A stretch of DNA of 64,000 nt from positions 1,798,001-1,862,000 of the forward strand of contig NZ_JACBZX010000001.1 of the NCBI RefSeq assembly GCF_013408565.1, read 5' to 3'. The position numbers and the translations under genes are program-made. Below, piece after piece: positions 18,130-26,513 of the stretch. Under the pieces are notes generated by a model, which searched no databases, was not told the origin of the DNA, and was given only the letters and a program-made list of their open reading frames with translations. Within the stretch, counting starts at the first letter, position 1. Each line of letters begins with the position of its first letter. Source of the stretch: Janibacter alkaliphilus (GTDB lineage: Bacteria > Actinomycetota > Actinomycetes > Actinomycetales > Dermatophilaceae).

Positions 18130-18500
18130 ACGCCGGATACGGGATGTCCGTGAGGTGGTCGCTGGCCGACGCCCCCGACGGGGTGGAGGAGCAGCTGCGC
18201 GAGTACGTCGTCGGCACGTCGATGGCGAACTTCATGTTCCTCGACGGGCTCGCCTTCAAGACGTGGCGGATGCGGGCCGGGGAGTGGTTCGAGGGGACCT
18301 ACGTCTTCGGCGAGGCCCGGGACCGGGACGCCTTCCTCGAGGGCTTCCGTCCGGGCGCGGCCACCGCCCCCGGCAGCGAGATCATCGGGTCCGCCCCGAC
18401 GCACATCGAGACCTTCGAGGTGGTCGCCGTCGCCGAGGGGCCGGCGCAGTTCCGCCGCGGCCCCGGCCCGGGGACCGACGGCGCGCCGCAGCGGGTCTGA
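18126..18500 (+). CDS. conserved hypothetical, possible dimeric alpha/beta-barrel (YdhR-like) protein
   Basis: 124-residue cytoplasmic protein. The pattern MSVRWSLADAPDGVEEQLREYVVG, then FLDGLAFKTWRMRAGEWFEGTYVF and EARDRDAFLEGFR resembles small ferredoxin-like monooxygenase-fold proteins (YdhR/ABM type): strand-helix-strand with a central Trp and a helix ending in a conserved Phe. The match is by eye and modest. ATG overlaps the pepA stop (ATGA), so it is co-translated with the aminopeptidase. The last 25 residues are a Pro/Gly-rich tail. The function is unknown. Confidence 0.6.
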   Translation: MNAGYGMSVRWSLADAPDGVEEQLREYVVGTSMANFMFLDGLAFKTWRMRAGEWFEGTYVFGEARDRDAFLEGFRPGAATAPGSEIIGSAPTHIETFEVVAVAEGPAQFRRGPGPGTDGAPQRV

Positions 18501-18512
18501 GGCCGTCGCGGG

Positions 18513-19145
18513 TCAGCGCTTGACGGCGGTGAGCAGCCCGTCGCCGACCGGCAGCAGCGCGCTGACCAGCCGCTCGTCGTCCCGGATCTGCTTGCCGAGG
18601 TCGCGCAGCAGCACGGTCGTCTCGTCCCGGCTGGCCGGGTCGGCGACCTTGTCGTGCCAGAGCATGTTGTCCATGGCCAGCAGCCCGCCCGGGCGCAGCA
18701 GCCGGATCGCGTGCTCGACGTAGTCCGGGTAGCCGGCCTTGTCGGCGTCCACGTGCACCAGGTCGTAGGAGGCGTCGTTCATCCGGGGCAGCACGTCCAC
18801 GGCGGCACCGGTGATGACCCTGGTCCGCTGCGCCGGCACCCCGGCGGCGGTGTAGGCCTGCCGGGCGGCCCGCGCGTGCTCCGGCTCGATCTCGATGGTG
18901 GTCAGCACCCCGTCCGCGGGCATGCCCCCGAGCAGCCACAGGCCGGAGGAGCCGCCGCCCGCGCCGATCTCCACGACGTGCCGGGCACCGACGGCGGCGG
19001 CCAGCAGGCGCAGCGTCGACCCGCCACCGGTGCCGATCGGCGCGGCCCCGAGCTCTGCCCCGCGCAGCCGCGCCTGCTCCGTGGCGGGCTCCTCGGCGAC
19101 GAAGCCCTCGGCGTAGGTGATCGAGGCGATACGGCTGGCGCTCAT
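18513..19145 (-). CDS. SAM-dependent O-methyltransferase (class I, family 3)
   Basis: 210-residue Rossmann-fold methyltransferase of the catechol/caffeoyl-CoA O-methyltransferase type. SAM motif I is [15 protein letters not shown] (about 57-71); the metal-binding Asp residues are in [15 protein letters not shown] and LLAMDNMLW. It lies back to back with sigE, the same arrangement as Rv1220c-Rv1221 in mycobacteria. Start ATG at 19145, 8 nt after a TAGTCT box on the minus strand; an in-frame ATG 9 nt further upstream is possible. The acceptor substrate is unknown. Confidence 0.88.
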   Translation of the reverse strand: MSASRIASITYAEGFVAEEPATEQARLRGAELGAAPIGTGGGSTLRLLAAAVGARHVVEIGAGGGSSGLWLLGGMPADGVLTTIEIEPEHARAARQAYTAAGVPAQRTRVITGAAVDVLPRMNDASYDLVHVDADKAGYPDYVEHAIRLLRPGGLLAMDNMLWHDKVADPASRDETTVLLRDLGKQIRDDERLVSALLPVGDGLLTAVKR

Positions 19146-19221
19146 GGAGGGCAAGACTAGTCCGGGCGGGCGCCGGGCCCGGTCACAGGCTGCGCCCAGG
19201 TTGGTCGCGCACCATGGACGG

Positions 19222-19851
19222 GTGAGCAGCTCGACGACCCCGGACCCCTCCGCCGCCGCGGACTGGGTGCCCCCGACCTGGGAGCAGGTGGTCAGCGAGC
19301 ACTCGGCGCGGGTGTACCGGCTGGCCTACCGGCTCACCGGTGACCCGCACGACGCCGAGGACCTCACCCACGACGTCTTCGTCCGGGTCTTCCGCTCCCT
19401 CGACGGCTACACCCCCGGCACCTTCGAGGGGTGGCTGCACCGGATCACCACCAACCTCTTCCTCGACCGGGCCCGGCGCAAGCAGCGCCTGCGCTTCGAC
19501 GCCCTGACCGACGAGCTGTCCGCGCGGCTGCACGCCGCCCAGCCGGGCCCGGAGCAGGTCTTCGACGCCACCCACCTCGACGAGGACGTGCAGCGGGCGC
19601 TGGACGCGCTGCCGCCGCAGTTCCGCGCCGCCGTGGTGCTGTGCGACATCGAGGGCCTCAGCTACGAGGAGGTGGCCGAGGTGCTCGGCATCAAGCTCGG
19701 CACGGTGCGCTCGCGCATCCACCGGGGCCGGGCCCAGCTGCGGGAGAGCCTGAGCCACCGGGCCCCGACCCCCTCCGCCGAGCCGCCTGCCCGTCGCCGT
19801 GGCCGCGCCTCCGGCTTCCCGGTGGCCCGCCCGGTCACGGGGCTGCTGTGA
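19222..19851 (+). CDS. sigE: ECF RNA polymerase sigma factor SigE
   Basis: 209-residue extracytoplasmic-function sigma factor. Region 2 ([28 protein letters not shown], then [20 protein letters not shown] for the -10-binding part) and region 4 ([27 protein letters not shown]) are complete. The opening [20 protein letters not shown] and the htrA-tatB neighbours identify it as the actinobacterial SigE of the envelope-stress response. GTG 19222 is the best start; no Shine-Dalgarno is visible. A Pro/Arg-rich 35-residue tail follows region 4. The anti-sigma gene rseA, which usually sits between sigE and htrA, is missing: only 55 bp separate them. Confidence 0.9.
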   Translation: MSSSTTPDPSAAADWVPPTWEQVVSEHSARVYRLAYRLTGDPHDAEDLTHDVFVRVFRSLDGYTPGTFEGWLHRITTNLFLDRARRKQRLRFDALTDELSARLHAAQPGPEQVFDATHLDEDVQRALDALPPQFRAAVVLCDIEGLSYEEVAEVLGIKLGTVRSRIHRGRAQLRESLSHRAPTPSAEPPARRRGRASGFPVARPVTGLL

Positions 19852-19906
19852 CGCGGATCGCCGGGGACGGCCGCACGCCGTCGCCGCGACACGGCAGAAT
19901 CGGGGC

Positions 19907-21142
19907 ATGAGCTCTCCCTACGAGCCCCCGCACCAGGGCGGCCCCGGACCCGCCGGGCCGCCCCAGGGCACGGGCGCGCCCGCAGGGCCGGGACGGCCGG
20001 CGCCGCACCCCACCCAGCCGCTGCCCCCCTTCTACCGCGACGCGCAGACGCCGCCCCCGCAGGGCGGGGCCGGTCAGCCGCAGCCGGGCGGCCGGCGCGG
20101 ACCTGGGTGGATCGCGGTCGTGGCCATCGCCATGGTGGCTGCGCTGTGCTCCGGCACGCTTGGCGGTCTCGGCGGGGCGCTGCTCGCCGGCAGCGACGAC
20201 GAGCCCGCGCGCGCCGAGGGAGCCATCACCGACATCGCCGCCCAGACCGTGCCCAGCGTGGTCACCATCCGGGTCGGGGGCAGCGCCGCGAGCGGCGGCA
20301 CCGGCACCGGCTGGGTCTACGACGACCAGGGGCACATCGTCACCAACAACCATGTGGTCGCCGACGGGGGCGACGACATCGCCATCCAGACCGACGCCGG
20401 CGACCGCTACGACGCCGAGCTCGTCGGCCGTGACGTCTCCTACGACCTGGCCGTCATCAAGGTCGAGGGGGCCGACCTGCCGCCGCTGCCGGTCGGTGCC
20501 TCGAAGGACGTCGTCGTCGGCGACGAGGTGGTCGCGGTCGGCTCGCCGCTGGGGCTGTCCTCGAGCGTCACCTCCGGGATCGTCTCCGCGATCGAGCGCC
20601 CGGTCACCGCCGGCGAGGAGGGCGAGGAGTCCTTCATCTCGGCGATCCAGACCGACGCGGCGATCAACCCGGGCAACTCCGGCGGCCCGCTCATCGACGA
20701 CGCCGGGGAGGTCGTCGGGGTCAACTCGGCCATCGCCCAGCTGCCCGGCGGCCAGGCCTCCGGGTCGATCGGCGTGGGCTTCGCCATCCCCTCGGACGTG
20801 GTCGCGCGCACCGCCGACCAGCTCATCGCCGACGGCGAGGCCGAGCACCCGGCGATCGGGGTGAGCCTGGACACCCGGTGGTCCCAGGAGGGCGCCCGGG
20901 TGCTCGAGGACAGCGACGCCGACGGCGGCCAGGCGGTGCTGCCGGACGGGCCGGCGGCGAAGGCGGGCGTGCAGCCCGGCGACGTCATCGTCGAGATGGA
21001 CGGCCAGCGGATCACCAGCCACGACCAGCTCATCGTGCGCATCCGGGCGAAGGCGGTGGGCGACCAGGTCACCCTCACCGTGCAGCGCGGCGACCAGGAG
21101 GAAGAGCTGACCATGACCCTCGAGCCGGCGCAGGAGCAGTAG
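19907..21142 (+). CDS. htrA: HtrA/DegP-type trypsin-like serine protease with PDZ domain
   Basis: 411-residue membrane-anchored protease. A Pro/Gly-rich cytoplasmic segment (1-65) is followed by one membrane helix (about 68-94), a trypsin-like domain with catalytic His149 (TNNHVV), Asp180 (YDLAVIKV) and Ser258 (GNSGGP), and a single PDZ domain (about 310-405). Such proteins degrade or refold damaged exported proteins. It follows sigE, whose regulon it usually belongs to. The ATG lies 6 nt after CAGAAT, so a leaderless start is possible. Its stop TAG shares a G with the GTG of tatB, so the two are coupled. Confidence 0.93.
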   Translation: MSSPYEPPHQGGPGPAGPPQGTGAPAGPGRPAPHPTQPLPPFYRDAQTPPPQGGAGQPQPGGRRGPGWIAVVAIAMVAALCSGTLGGLGGALLAGSDDEPARAEGAITDIAAQTVPSVVTIRVGGSAASGGTGTGWVYDDQGHIVTNNHVVADGGDDIAIQTDAGDRYDAELVGRDVSYDLAVIKVEGADLPPLPVGASKDVVVGDEVVAVGSPLGLSSSVTSGIVSAIERPVTAGEEGEESFISAIQTDAAINPGNSGGPLIDDAGEVVGVNSAIAQLPGGQASGSIGVGFAIPSDVVARTADQLIADGEAEHPAIGVSLDTRWSQEGARVLEDSDADGGQAVLPDGPAAKAGVQPGDVIVEMDGQRITSHDQLIVRIRAKAVGDQVTLTVQRGDQEEELTMTLEPAQEQ

Positions 21143-21552
21143 TGGGCATCGTCTCCGGCTGGGAGTTCATCCTCCTCATCGTGCTGGCCATCGTCATCCT
21201 CGGCCCGACCAAGCTGCCCGAGTACTCGGCCAAGCTCGCCCGCCTCGTGATGAACGTGCGGCGGATGGCCTACGACGCCCGCGGGCAGCTGCGCGAGCAG
21301 ATGGGGCCGGAGTTCGACGAGCTGAACTGGAAGCAGTACGACCCGCGCCAGTACGACCCGCGCAAGATCGTGCGCGAGGCGTTGATGGAGCCGCTGGAGG
21401 ACGCCTTCAGCATCGAGGACGGCCGGTCCTCGGCCGGCTCGGACCGGCGCAGCGGGTCGACCGCGGCCGACGAGCTCGTCGAGAGCGGGGCGGGGGCTGA
21501 CGGCACGTCCGACGGTCCCCGTCCGACCCCGTGGGACCCCGAGGCCACCTGA
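21142..21552 (+). CDS. tatB: Sec-independent translocase subunit TatB
   Basis: 136-residue protein with the TatA/B layout: one short N-terminal membrane helix (about 5-20, ending in LGPTKLPE), an amphipathic helix (YSAKLARLVMNVRRMAYDARGQLREQM) and a variable hydrophilic tail. The length and its place after htrA (compare Rv1223-Rv1224) point to TatB rather than TatA. It takes part in export of folded proteins, such as the Tat-type L,D-transpeptidase at 27516. GTG start overlaps the htrA stop by one base. The middle carries QYDPRQYDPRK, a short internal repeat. Confidence 0.9.
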   Translation: MGIVSGWEFILLIVLAIVILGPTKLPEYSAKLARLVMNVRRMAYDARGQLREQMGPEFDELNWKQYDPRQYDPRKIVREALMEPLEDAFSIEDGRSSAGSDRRSGSTAADELVESGAGADGTSDGPRPTPWDPEAT

Positions 21553-21564
21553 GGCTGAGGCGGC

Positions 21565-21613
21565 CTGAGGCGCGGTCCCAGGGAGGCGGTCCCAGGGCAG
21601 GAGGGCGCCTCAG
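21565..21613. terminator. inverted repeat between convergent tatB and mrp
   Basis: CTGAGGCGC (21565-21573) and GCGCCTCAG (21605-21613) are perfect 9-bp arms around a 31-nt loop that contains two copies of GGCGGTCCCAGGG-like sequence. The right arm covers the mrp stop codon. It could act in both directions on the convergent messages. Confidence 0.45.
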
Positions 21614-22755
21614 CGGCCGCTCGGGGTCAGCCCCAGGCTGCGGCCGGCCAGCCCACGGCTGCGGGTCGCCAGCGACCGGGCGATACCGCGCAGCGCCACC
21701 GCCGCCGGCCCGTCCGGGGAGGCGGTGACCACCGGGTCGCCGTGGTCGGCGCCCTCGCGCAGGCTCGGGTCGAGCGGGATCTGCCCCAGCAGCGGCACCT
21801 CGGCGCCGATCGTGCGGGAGAGGCTGTCGGCGACGGAGCGCCCGCCGCCGGCGCCGAAGATCTCCTGCCGGCTGCCGTCGGGCAGCTCCAGCCAGGACAT
21901 GTTCTCGATGACCCCGACCACCCGCTGGTGGGTCTGCACGGCGATCGAGCCGGCCCGCTCGGCCACCTCGGCCGCAGCCTGCTGGGGAGTGGTGACGACG
22001 AGGATCTCGCTGCCCGGGATGAGCTGGGCCACCGAGATGGCGATGTCGCCGGTGCCCGGCGGCAGGTCGAGCAGCAGCACGTCCAGGTCGCCCCAGAAGA
22101 CGTCGGCGAGGAACTGCTGCAGCGCCCGGTGCAGCATCGGCCCGCGCCAGACCACCGGCTGGTTGCCGGGGACGAACATGCCGATCGAGATCACCTTCAC
22201 CTCGGAGGCGATCGGCGGCAGGATCATGTCGTCGACCTGGGTCGGCTGGTGGGTGACGCCGAGCATCCGGGGGATGGAGAAGCCGTAGATGTCGGCGTCG
22301 ACGACGCCCACCTTCAGCCCCTCGGCGGCCATCCCGGCGGCCAGGTTGGCTGTGATCGAGGACTTGCCGACCCCGCCCTTCCCGCTGGCGACGGCGTAGA
22401 CCCGGGTCAGCGAGCCCGGCTTGGCGAAGGGGACCTCCCGCTCGGCCTGGCCGCCGCGCAGCTGCTCCTTGAGCTGGGCGCGCTGCTCGTCGTCCATCAC
22501 CCCGAGGGTGACGCTGACGTCGGTGACCCCCTCGACGCCGTGCAGCGCCTTCTCGGTGTCCTCGGTCAGCGTGGCCTTCATCGGGCAGCCGGCGACGGTG
22601 AGCAGGATCGTCACCCGGGCGTGGCCGTCGGCGTCCACCGAGGCGTCACCGACCATGCCGAGCTCGGTGATCGGGCGGCGGATCTCGGGGTCGACGACGG
22701 TGCTCAGCGCCTGGCGGAGCGCGTCGTCGGTGATCGTGGGGTGCGCAGCGGACAT
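21610..22755 (-). CDS. mrp: Mrp/ApbC-type P-loop ATPase, iron-sulfur carrier
   Basis: 381-residue protein: an N-terminal MIP18/DUF59 domain (about 1-95, with VDPEIRRPITELGMV and the Cys of AGCPMKATL), then a MinD-like ATPase with the deviant Walker A GKGGVGKSS at 125-133 and the Mrp signature segment WGDLDVLLLDLPPGTGD. These proteins carry or insert Fe-S clusters. ATG 22755: TACGAT ends 7 nt upstream, indicating a leaderless mRNA; an in-frame ATG 9 nt upstream would overlap that box. The order tatB-mrp-(DUF1003)-(MgtE-N) matches mycobacteria (Rv1224-Rv1232c). Confidence 0.92.
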   Translation of the reverse strand: MSAAHPTITDDALRQALSTVVDPEIRRPITELGMVGDASVDADGHARVTILLTVAGCPMKATLTEDTEKALHGVEGVTDVSVTLGVMDDEQRAQLKEQLRGGQAEREVPFAKPGSLTRVYAVASGKGGVGKSSITANLAAGMAAEGLKVGVVDADIYGFSIPRMLGVTHQPTQVDDMILPPIASEVKVISIGMFVPGNQPVVWRGPMLHRALQQFLADVFWGDLDVLLLDLPPGTGDIAISVAQLIPGSEILVVTTPQQAAAEVAERAGSIAVQTHQRVVGVIENMSWLELPDGSRQEIFGAGGGRSVADSLSRTIGAEVPLLGQIPLDPSLREGADHGDPVVTASPDGPAAVALRGIARSLATRSRGLAGRSLGLTPSGR

Positions 22756-22790
22756 GCCCTCCATCGTAGGTCGCCGCCGCGACGGTGCTG

Positions 22791-23342
22791 TCAGCCGGTG
22801 GGCCCGCCGGGGGCGTGGTCCTGGCCACCGTCCTCGCGCCGGCGCACCTCCAACCCCTTCTCCTCCATGTCCTCCAGCAGCTGACGCAGCTCGCTGCGCA
22901 CGAAGTCACGGGTGGCCGAGTCGCGCAGCGCGATCCGCAGCGCGGCCACCTCGCGGGTGAGGTACTCGGTGTCGGCCAGCGCCCGCTCGGCCTGGACCCG
23001 GTCCTGCTCGGCCTGCACCCGGTCACGGTCGTCCTGGCGGTTCTGGGCCAGCAGGATCAGCGGGGCGGCGTAGGAGGCCTGCAGGGAGAGGATGAGCGTC
23101 AGCAGGGTGTAGTTCAGCGCGCGCGGGTCGAACTGGGCGCTCTCCGGCATGAAGGTGTTCCACGCCAGCCAGGCGACGACGAAGACCGACATCCCGATGA
23201 GGAAGCTCGGGGTGCCCATGAAGCGGGCGAACTTCTCCGAGAGCACCCCGAAGGTCTCGACGCTCATCACCGACGGCCGGCGCACCCAGCGGCGCCGGAC
23301 CTCCCGGGGCTGGTCGACCCGGGGCACGTGACGCTCAGACAT
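22791..23342 (-). CDS. DUF1003 membrane protein
   Basis: 183-residue protein with two closely spaced membrane helices (about 55-75 and 87-110; MGTPSFLIGMSVFVVAWLAWN and PRALNYTLLTLILSLQASYAA), typical of DUF1003. The C-terminal half is a charged coiled coil (QDDRDRVQAEQDRVQAERALADTEYLTREVAALR). The function of the family is unknown. It starts 8 bp inside the end of the MgtE-N/CBS gene, so the two are translated from one message and may act together. Confidence 0.85.
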   Translation of the reverse strand: MSERHVPRVDQPREVRRRWVRRPSVMSVETFGVLSEKFARFMGTPSFLIGMSVFVVAWLAWNTFMPESAQFDPRALNYTLLTLILSLQASYAAPLILLAQNRQDDRDRVQAEQDRVQAERALADTEYLTREVAALRIALRDSATRDFVRSELRQLLEDMEEKGLEVRRREDGGQDHAPGGPTG

Positions 23343-24612
23343 CGGTCACCTCGTGCCGCTCGTCGCGCCAGTCGTCGGGGAGGATGTGGTCGAGCACGTC
23401 GTCGACGGTGACCGCGCCGAGCAGCCGGCGCTGCTCGTCGACCACCGGCAGCGAGATGAGGTTGTAGGTGGCCAGCTGCCGGGTGACCTGACCCAGCGGG
23501 GCGTCGACGAGGATCGGGTCCACGCCGGTGTCGAGGTAGCTGCCGACGGGCTGGTGCGGCGGCTCGCGCAGCAGCCGCTGCAGGTGGACCATGCCGAGGT
23601 AGCGGCCGGTCGGGGTCTCCAGCGGGGAGCGGCAGACGTAGACCGCGGCCGCGTCGGCGGCGCTGATCTCCTCGCGGCGCACGATCGCCAGCGCCTCGGC
23701 GACGGTGTCCTCGGGGCCGACGACGACCGGCTCGGTGGTCATCAGCCCGCCGGCGGTGTCCTCCTCGTAGGTCAGCAGCCGGCGCAGCGGCGCCGCGTCG
23801 TCGGGCTGCATCAGCTGCAGCAGGCTCTCGGCGCGCTCGGGCGGCAGCGCGGAGAGCAGGTCGGCGGCGTCGTCGGGCTCCATCGCCTCGAGCACGTCGG
23901 CGGCCCGGGAGCCCTTGAGGGTGACGATGATCTCGGCCTGGTCGTCCTCGCCGAGCTCCTGCAGGATGTCGGCGAGCCGGTCGTCGTCGAGGGCGGCGAC
24001 GACGTCGGAGCGGCGCTCGGGCGCGAGGTCGGAGATGACGTCGGCGAGGTCGGCGACCTTGAGGTCCTCGAAGGACTCCAGCAGCTTGGCGGCGGACTGC
24101 TCGACCTGGGTGCGCCGCCCGGACAGGCCGGTGACCTCCTCCAGCGGCACCGTGAAGGTCTCGCCGCGACGGCGGGTGAGCAGGCCCCGGGTGTGCTTGC
24201 GCCCGGCGCGGACGAAGACCCGGTTGACGTCCCAGTTGCGGTTGGCCTGCTGCTCGATGCCGATGTCCTCGACGGTCGCCTCGACCGGCCCGTCGTCGGT
24301 GTTGACCGTGACCTGGCGCTCGATGAGCTCGGCCAGCACGAGGGTCTCGTTGGCCCGCTGCTCGAAGCGGCGCATGTTCACCAGCCCGGTGGTGATCACC
24401 TGCCCGCCCTCGACGGAGGTGACCCGGGTCATCGGCACGAAGACCCGCCGCCGGCCGGGGACCTCGACGACCAGACCGATCGCCCGCGGCCGCCGCCGGG
24501 TGCTGGAGAAGACGACGACGACGTCCCGCACCCGACCCACCTGGTCACCGAGCGGGTCGAAGACGTTGAGGCTGGCCAGGCGCGCGACGTAGAAACGGGC
24601 GGGCGCACTCAC
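23335..24612 (-). CDS. PRC-barrel, MgtE-N and CBS-pair protein without transporter part
   Basis: 425-residue soluble protein. An N-terminal PRC-barrel-like domain (about 8-90, FDPLGDQVGRVRDVVVVF), a second beta-rich segment (90-180), an MgtE N-terminal superhelical domain (about 190-285; LADVISDLAPERRSDVVAALDDDRLADILQELGEDDQ) and two CBS domains (about 295-415, entered by GGLMTTEPVVVG) can be seen. The membrane domain of true MgtE magnesium channels is absent, so it should be a regulator or sensor, not a transporter. GTG start 24612 is 7 nt after TAACCT, suggesting a leaderless mRNA. DUF1003 follows with an 8-bp overlap; compare Rv1232c. Confidence 0.85.
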   Translation of the reverse strand: MSAPARFYVARLASLNVFDPLGDQVGRVRDVVVVFSSTRRRPRAIGLVVEVPGRRRVFVPMTRVTSVEGGQVITTGLVNMRRFEQRANETLVLAELIERQVTVNTDDGPVEATVEDIGIEQQANRNWDVNRVFVRAGRKHTRGLLTRRRGETFTVPLEEVTGLSGRRTQVEQSAAKLLESFEDLKVADLADVISDLAPERRSDVVAALDDDRLADILQELGEDDQAEIIVTLKGSRAADVLEAMEPDDAADLLSALPPERAESLLQLMQPDDAAPLRRLLTYEEDTAGGLMTTEPVVVGPEDTVAEALAIVRREEISAADAAAVYVCRSPLETPTGRYLGMVHLQRLLREPPHQPVGSYLDTGVDPILVDAPLGQVTRQLATYNLISLPVVDEQRRLLGAVTVDDVLDHILPDDWRDERHEVTDV

Positions 24613-24647
24613 GGGGGACAGGTTAGTGCCGCCGCCCACCCGGAGCC

Positions 24648-24714
24648 TTTATCGGGTTACCCGATAATCGCTCGCTCCCCGGGGAAGCCTTATCCGGGAA
24701 CCGAGAGGTTCTCC
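24648..24714. repeat. composite palindromic repeat, locus 3 (HP1-HP2-HP3)
   Basis: HP1 TTATCGGGT-T-ACCCGATAA at 24649-24667, a degenerate HP2 (GGGGAAGCCTTATCC) at 24681-24695, and HP3 (CGAGA-GGT-TCTC) at 24702-24713. It lies after the 3' end of the minus-strand hypothetical gene and upstream of the MgtE-N/CBS promoter, 23 bp from its -10 box. Confidence 0.85.
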
Positions 24715-24740
24715 GCACCCTTGCGCGTCGGCCCCCTTCG

Positions 24741-25316
24741 TCATGTCGGTGGCCTACCGCCACGCACCGGTCGGCGGCGGCCGCGACCGCCCAGGTGCCA
24801 CGGGCGCCGGACCGGGGTCGTTGCGTCGGACGCTCCCACCGGACCGCCGACGCGTCCCTGCGGGTCCGGCCCGGGCGTCCCGGGCGCCTGCTCCGGGGTG
24901 CCGAAGGGGAGCAGCGCCCAGAGCGTGCTCCCGGCCCGCCAGGTCGCCACCACGTCCGTGGGGGCGTTCAGCCGCTCCGCGCGAAGGGCGTCGGCCGTCA
25001 CCTGCCACTCGGAGTCGCCGGGGTCGCCGGATTCGCCGGGGTCGCCGGGGTCGAGCCGGCGTGCCTGCACACGCAGGGTGAGCAGCCGACCGCCGTCGCC
25101 CTTGCTGCGCAGCACCAGCCGGGTGCCCTCGGCCAGCTCGCCCAGGTCCGGCTCGATCCCCCCGGAGACGAGCAGCACCTGCCCGGCCAGCGGGCCGTCG
25201 GCGGGGCCGGTGGCGAACCAGGTGGCCCGCTCGTGCCCGCTCGCGCCGACCCACAGCACGCCGGAGGTGCTCAGGGCCTTCTCGGTGAGGGCGGAGACGT
25301 TCACGTCGGGGCTCAC
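24741..25316 (-). CDS. conserved hypothetical protein, 191 aa
   Basis: No family is assigned with confidence. The first 150 residues look like a compact beta-rich fold ([45 protein letters not shown], then [19 protein letters not shown]), somewhat like the split barrel of PNPOx-type flavin proteins. A Gly/Asp/Pro insert ([13 protein letters not shown]) repeats a short unit, and the last 40 residues are an Arg/Gly/Pro-rich tail. GTG start 25316, 6 nt after CAGGAT, no Shine-Dalgarno. It is divergent from the CitE-type lyase operon and ends just before a composite palindromic repeat. Soluble and cytoplasmic by inspection. Confidence 0.65.
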   Translation of the reverse strand: MSPDVNVSALTEKALSTSGVLWVGASGHERATWFATGPADGPLAGQVLLVSGGIEPDLGELAEGTRLVLRSKGDGGRLLTLRVQARRLDPGDPGESGDPGDSEWQVTADALRAERLNAPTDVVATWRAGSTLWALLPFGTPEQAPGTPGPDPQGRVGGPVGASDATTPVRRPWHLGGRGRRRPVRGGRPPT

Positions 25317-25433
25317 CCCGCCATCCTGCCCTGCGCGGGGCGGCGAGTGGGCTTGCTCACAGGCCGACCGGCCCGCGGCGCTGATACGTTCGGCGCGAGC
25401 CCACCCATCCCGTCGGAAGGACGCCACCTCGCC

Positions 25434-26510
25434 ATGCGCCCCGCCAAGGACTTCTTCGCCCCGCTCGCCGTCGGAGCCCCCGCCCCGGTCCACGAGGTCC
25501 CGGCCCGACCGGCCCGGATGATCCACTTCTTCGACCCGAGCAACCCGAAGATGGCCGCCAAGGTCCCGGACATGGTCGGCACCGTCGACGTCCTCCTCGG
25601 CAACCTCGAGGACGCGGTCAAGGCGGAGTCGAAGGAGGCCGCCCGCGAGGGCCTGGTCCGGATCGGGCGGGACACCGACTTCGGCGAGCACACCCAGCTG
25701 TGGACCCGGGTGAACGCCCTCGACAGCCCCTGGGTGCTCGACGACCTCACCACGCTGGTCACCGAGATCGGCGACACCCTCGACGTCATCATGGTCCCCA
25801 AGGTCCAGGGCCCCGAGGACATCCACTACGTCGACCGGCTGCTCGCCCAGCTCGAGGCGAAGGCGGGGATCGAGCGCCCGATCCTCGTGCACGCCATCCT
25901 CGAGACCGCCCGCGGCGTCGCCAACGTCGAGGAGATCTGCGGCGCCAGCCCGCGGATGCAGGGGATCAGCCTGGGCCCGGCCGACCTGGCCGCGGACCGC
26001 CGGATGAAGACCACCCGGGTCGGCGGCGGGCACCCCGGCTACCTGGTGCGCCAGGACCCGGTCGCCGGCGCCGACGGCACCCCCGACTACGCCGGCGAGC
26101 GCCCGCACTTCCAGCAGGACCTGTGGCACTACACGATCGCCCGGATGGTCGACGCCTGCGCGATGCACGGGATCTTCCCGTACTACGGCCCCTTCGGCGA
26201 CATCAAGGACACCGTCGCCTGCGAGGACCAGTTCCGCAACGCCTTCCTCCTCGGCTGCGTGGGCACCTGGACGCTGCACCCGGTGCAGGTGGACATCGCC
26301 AAGCGGGTCTTCAGCCCCACCGCCGAGGACGTCGCCCACGCCCGCCGGGTCAAGGAGGCGATGGGCGACGGCACCGGCGCGGTCATGCTCGACGGGAAGA
26401 TGGAGGACGACGCCAGCCTCAAGCAGTGCCTGGTCATCCTCGAGCTCGCCGACCGCCTCGCCGCCACCGACCCCGAGCTCGCCGAGCTCTACGCGCAGAA
26501 GGAGGCCTGA
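25434..26510 (+). CDS. HpcH/HpaI-type lyase, probable L-malyl-CoA/beta-methylmalyl-CoA lyase (Mcl1-like)
   Basis: 358-residue TIM-barrel lyase of the CitE/HpcH superfamily. Hallmarks are [12 protein letters not shown] (metal and CoA site), [28 protein letters not shown] (metal-ligand Glu), [14 protein letters not shown], and a long C-terminal part with [16 protein letters not shown] and [13 protein letters not shown]. The length and the GPFGDIKD segment fit the malyl-CoA/beta-methylmalyl-CoA lyase branch better than the shorter citrate-lyase branch. Such enzymes split malyl-CoA or methylmalyl-CoA into glyoxylate and acetyl- or propionyl-CoA. A GGAAGG motif lies 13 nt before the ATG. It is followed after 3 bp by a second lyase, an operon of two related enzymes. 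Confidence 0.8.
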   Translation: MRPAKDFFAPLAVGAPAPVHEVPARPARMIHFFDPSNPKMAAKVPDMVGTVDVLLGNLEDAVKAESKEAAREGLVRIGRDTDFGEHTQLWTRVNALDSPWVLDDLTTLVTEIGDTLDVIMVPKVQGPEDIHYVDRLLAQLEAKAGIERPILVHAILETARGVANVEEICGASPRMQGISLGPADLAADRRMKTTRVGGGHPGYLVRQDPVAGADGTPDYAGERPHFQQDLWHYTIARMVDACAMHGIFPYYGPFGDIKDTVACEDQFRNAFLLGCVGTWTLHPVQVDIAKRVFSPTAEDVAHARRVKEAMGDGTGAVMLDGKMEDDASLKQCLVILELADRLAATDPELAELYAQKEA

Positions 26511-26513
26511 GCC

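Noticed and set aside
18126..18500. Assigning a monooxygenase function to the small gene after pepA
   Set aside because: Only a loose fold resemblance is visible; no catalytic residues or neighbouring biosynthetic genes support it.
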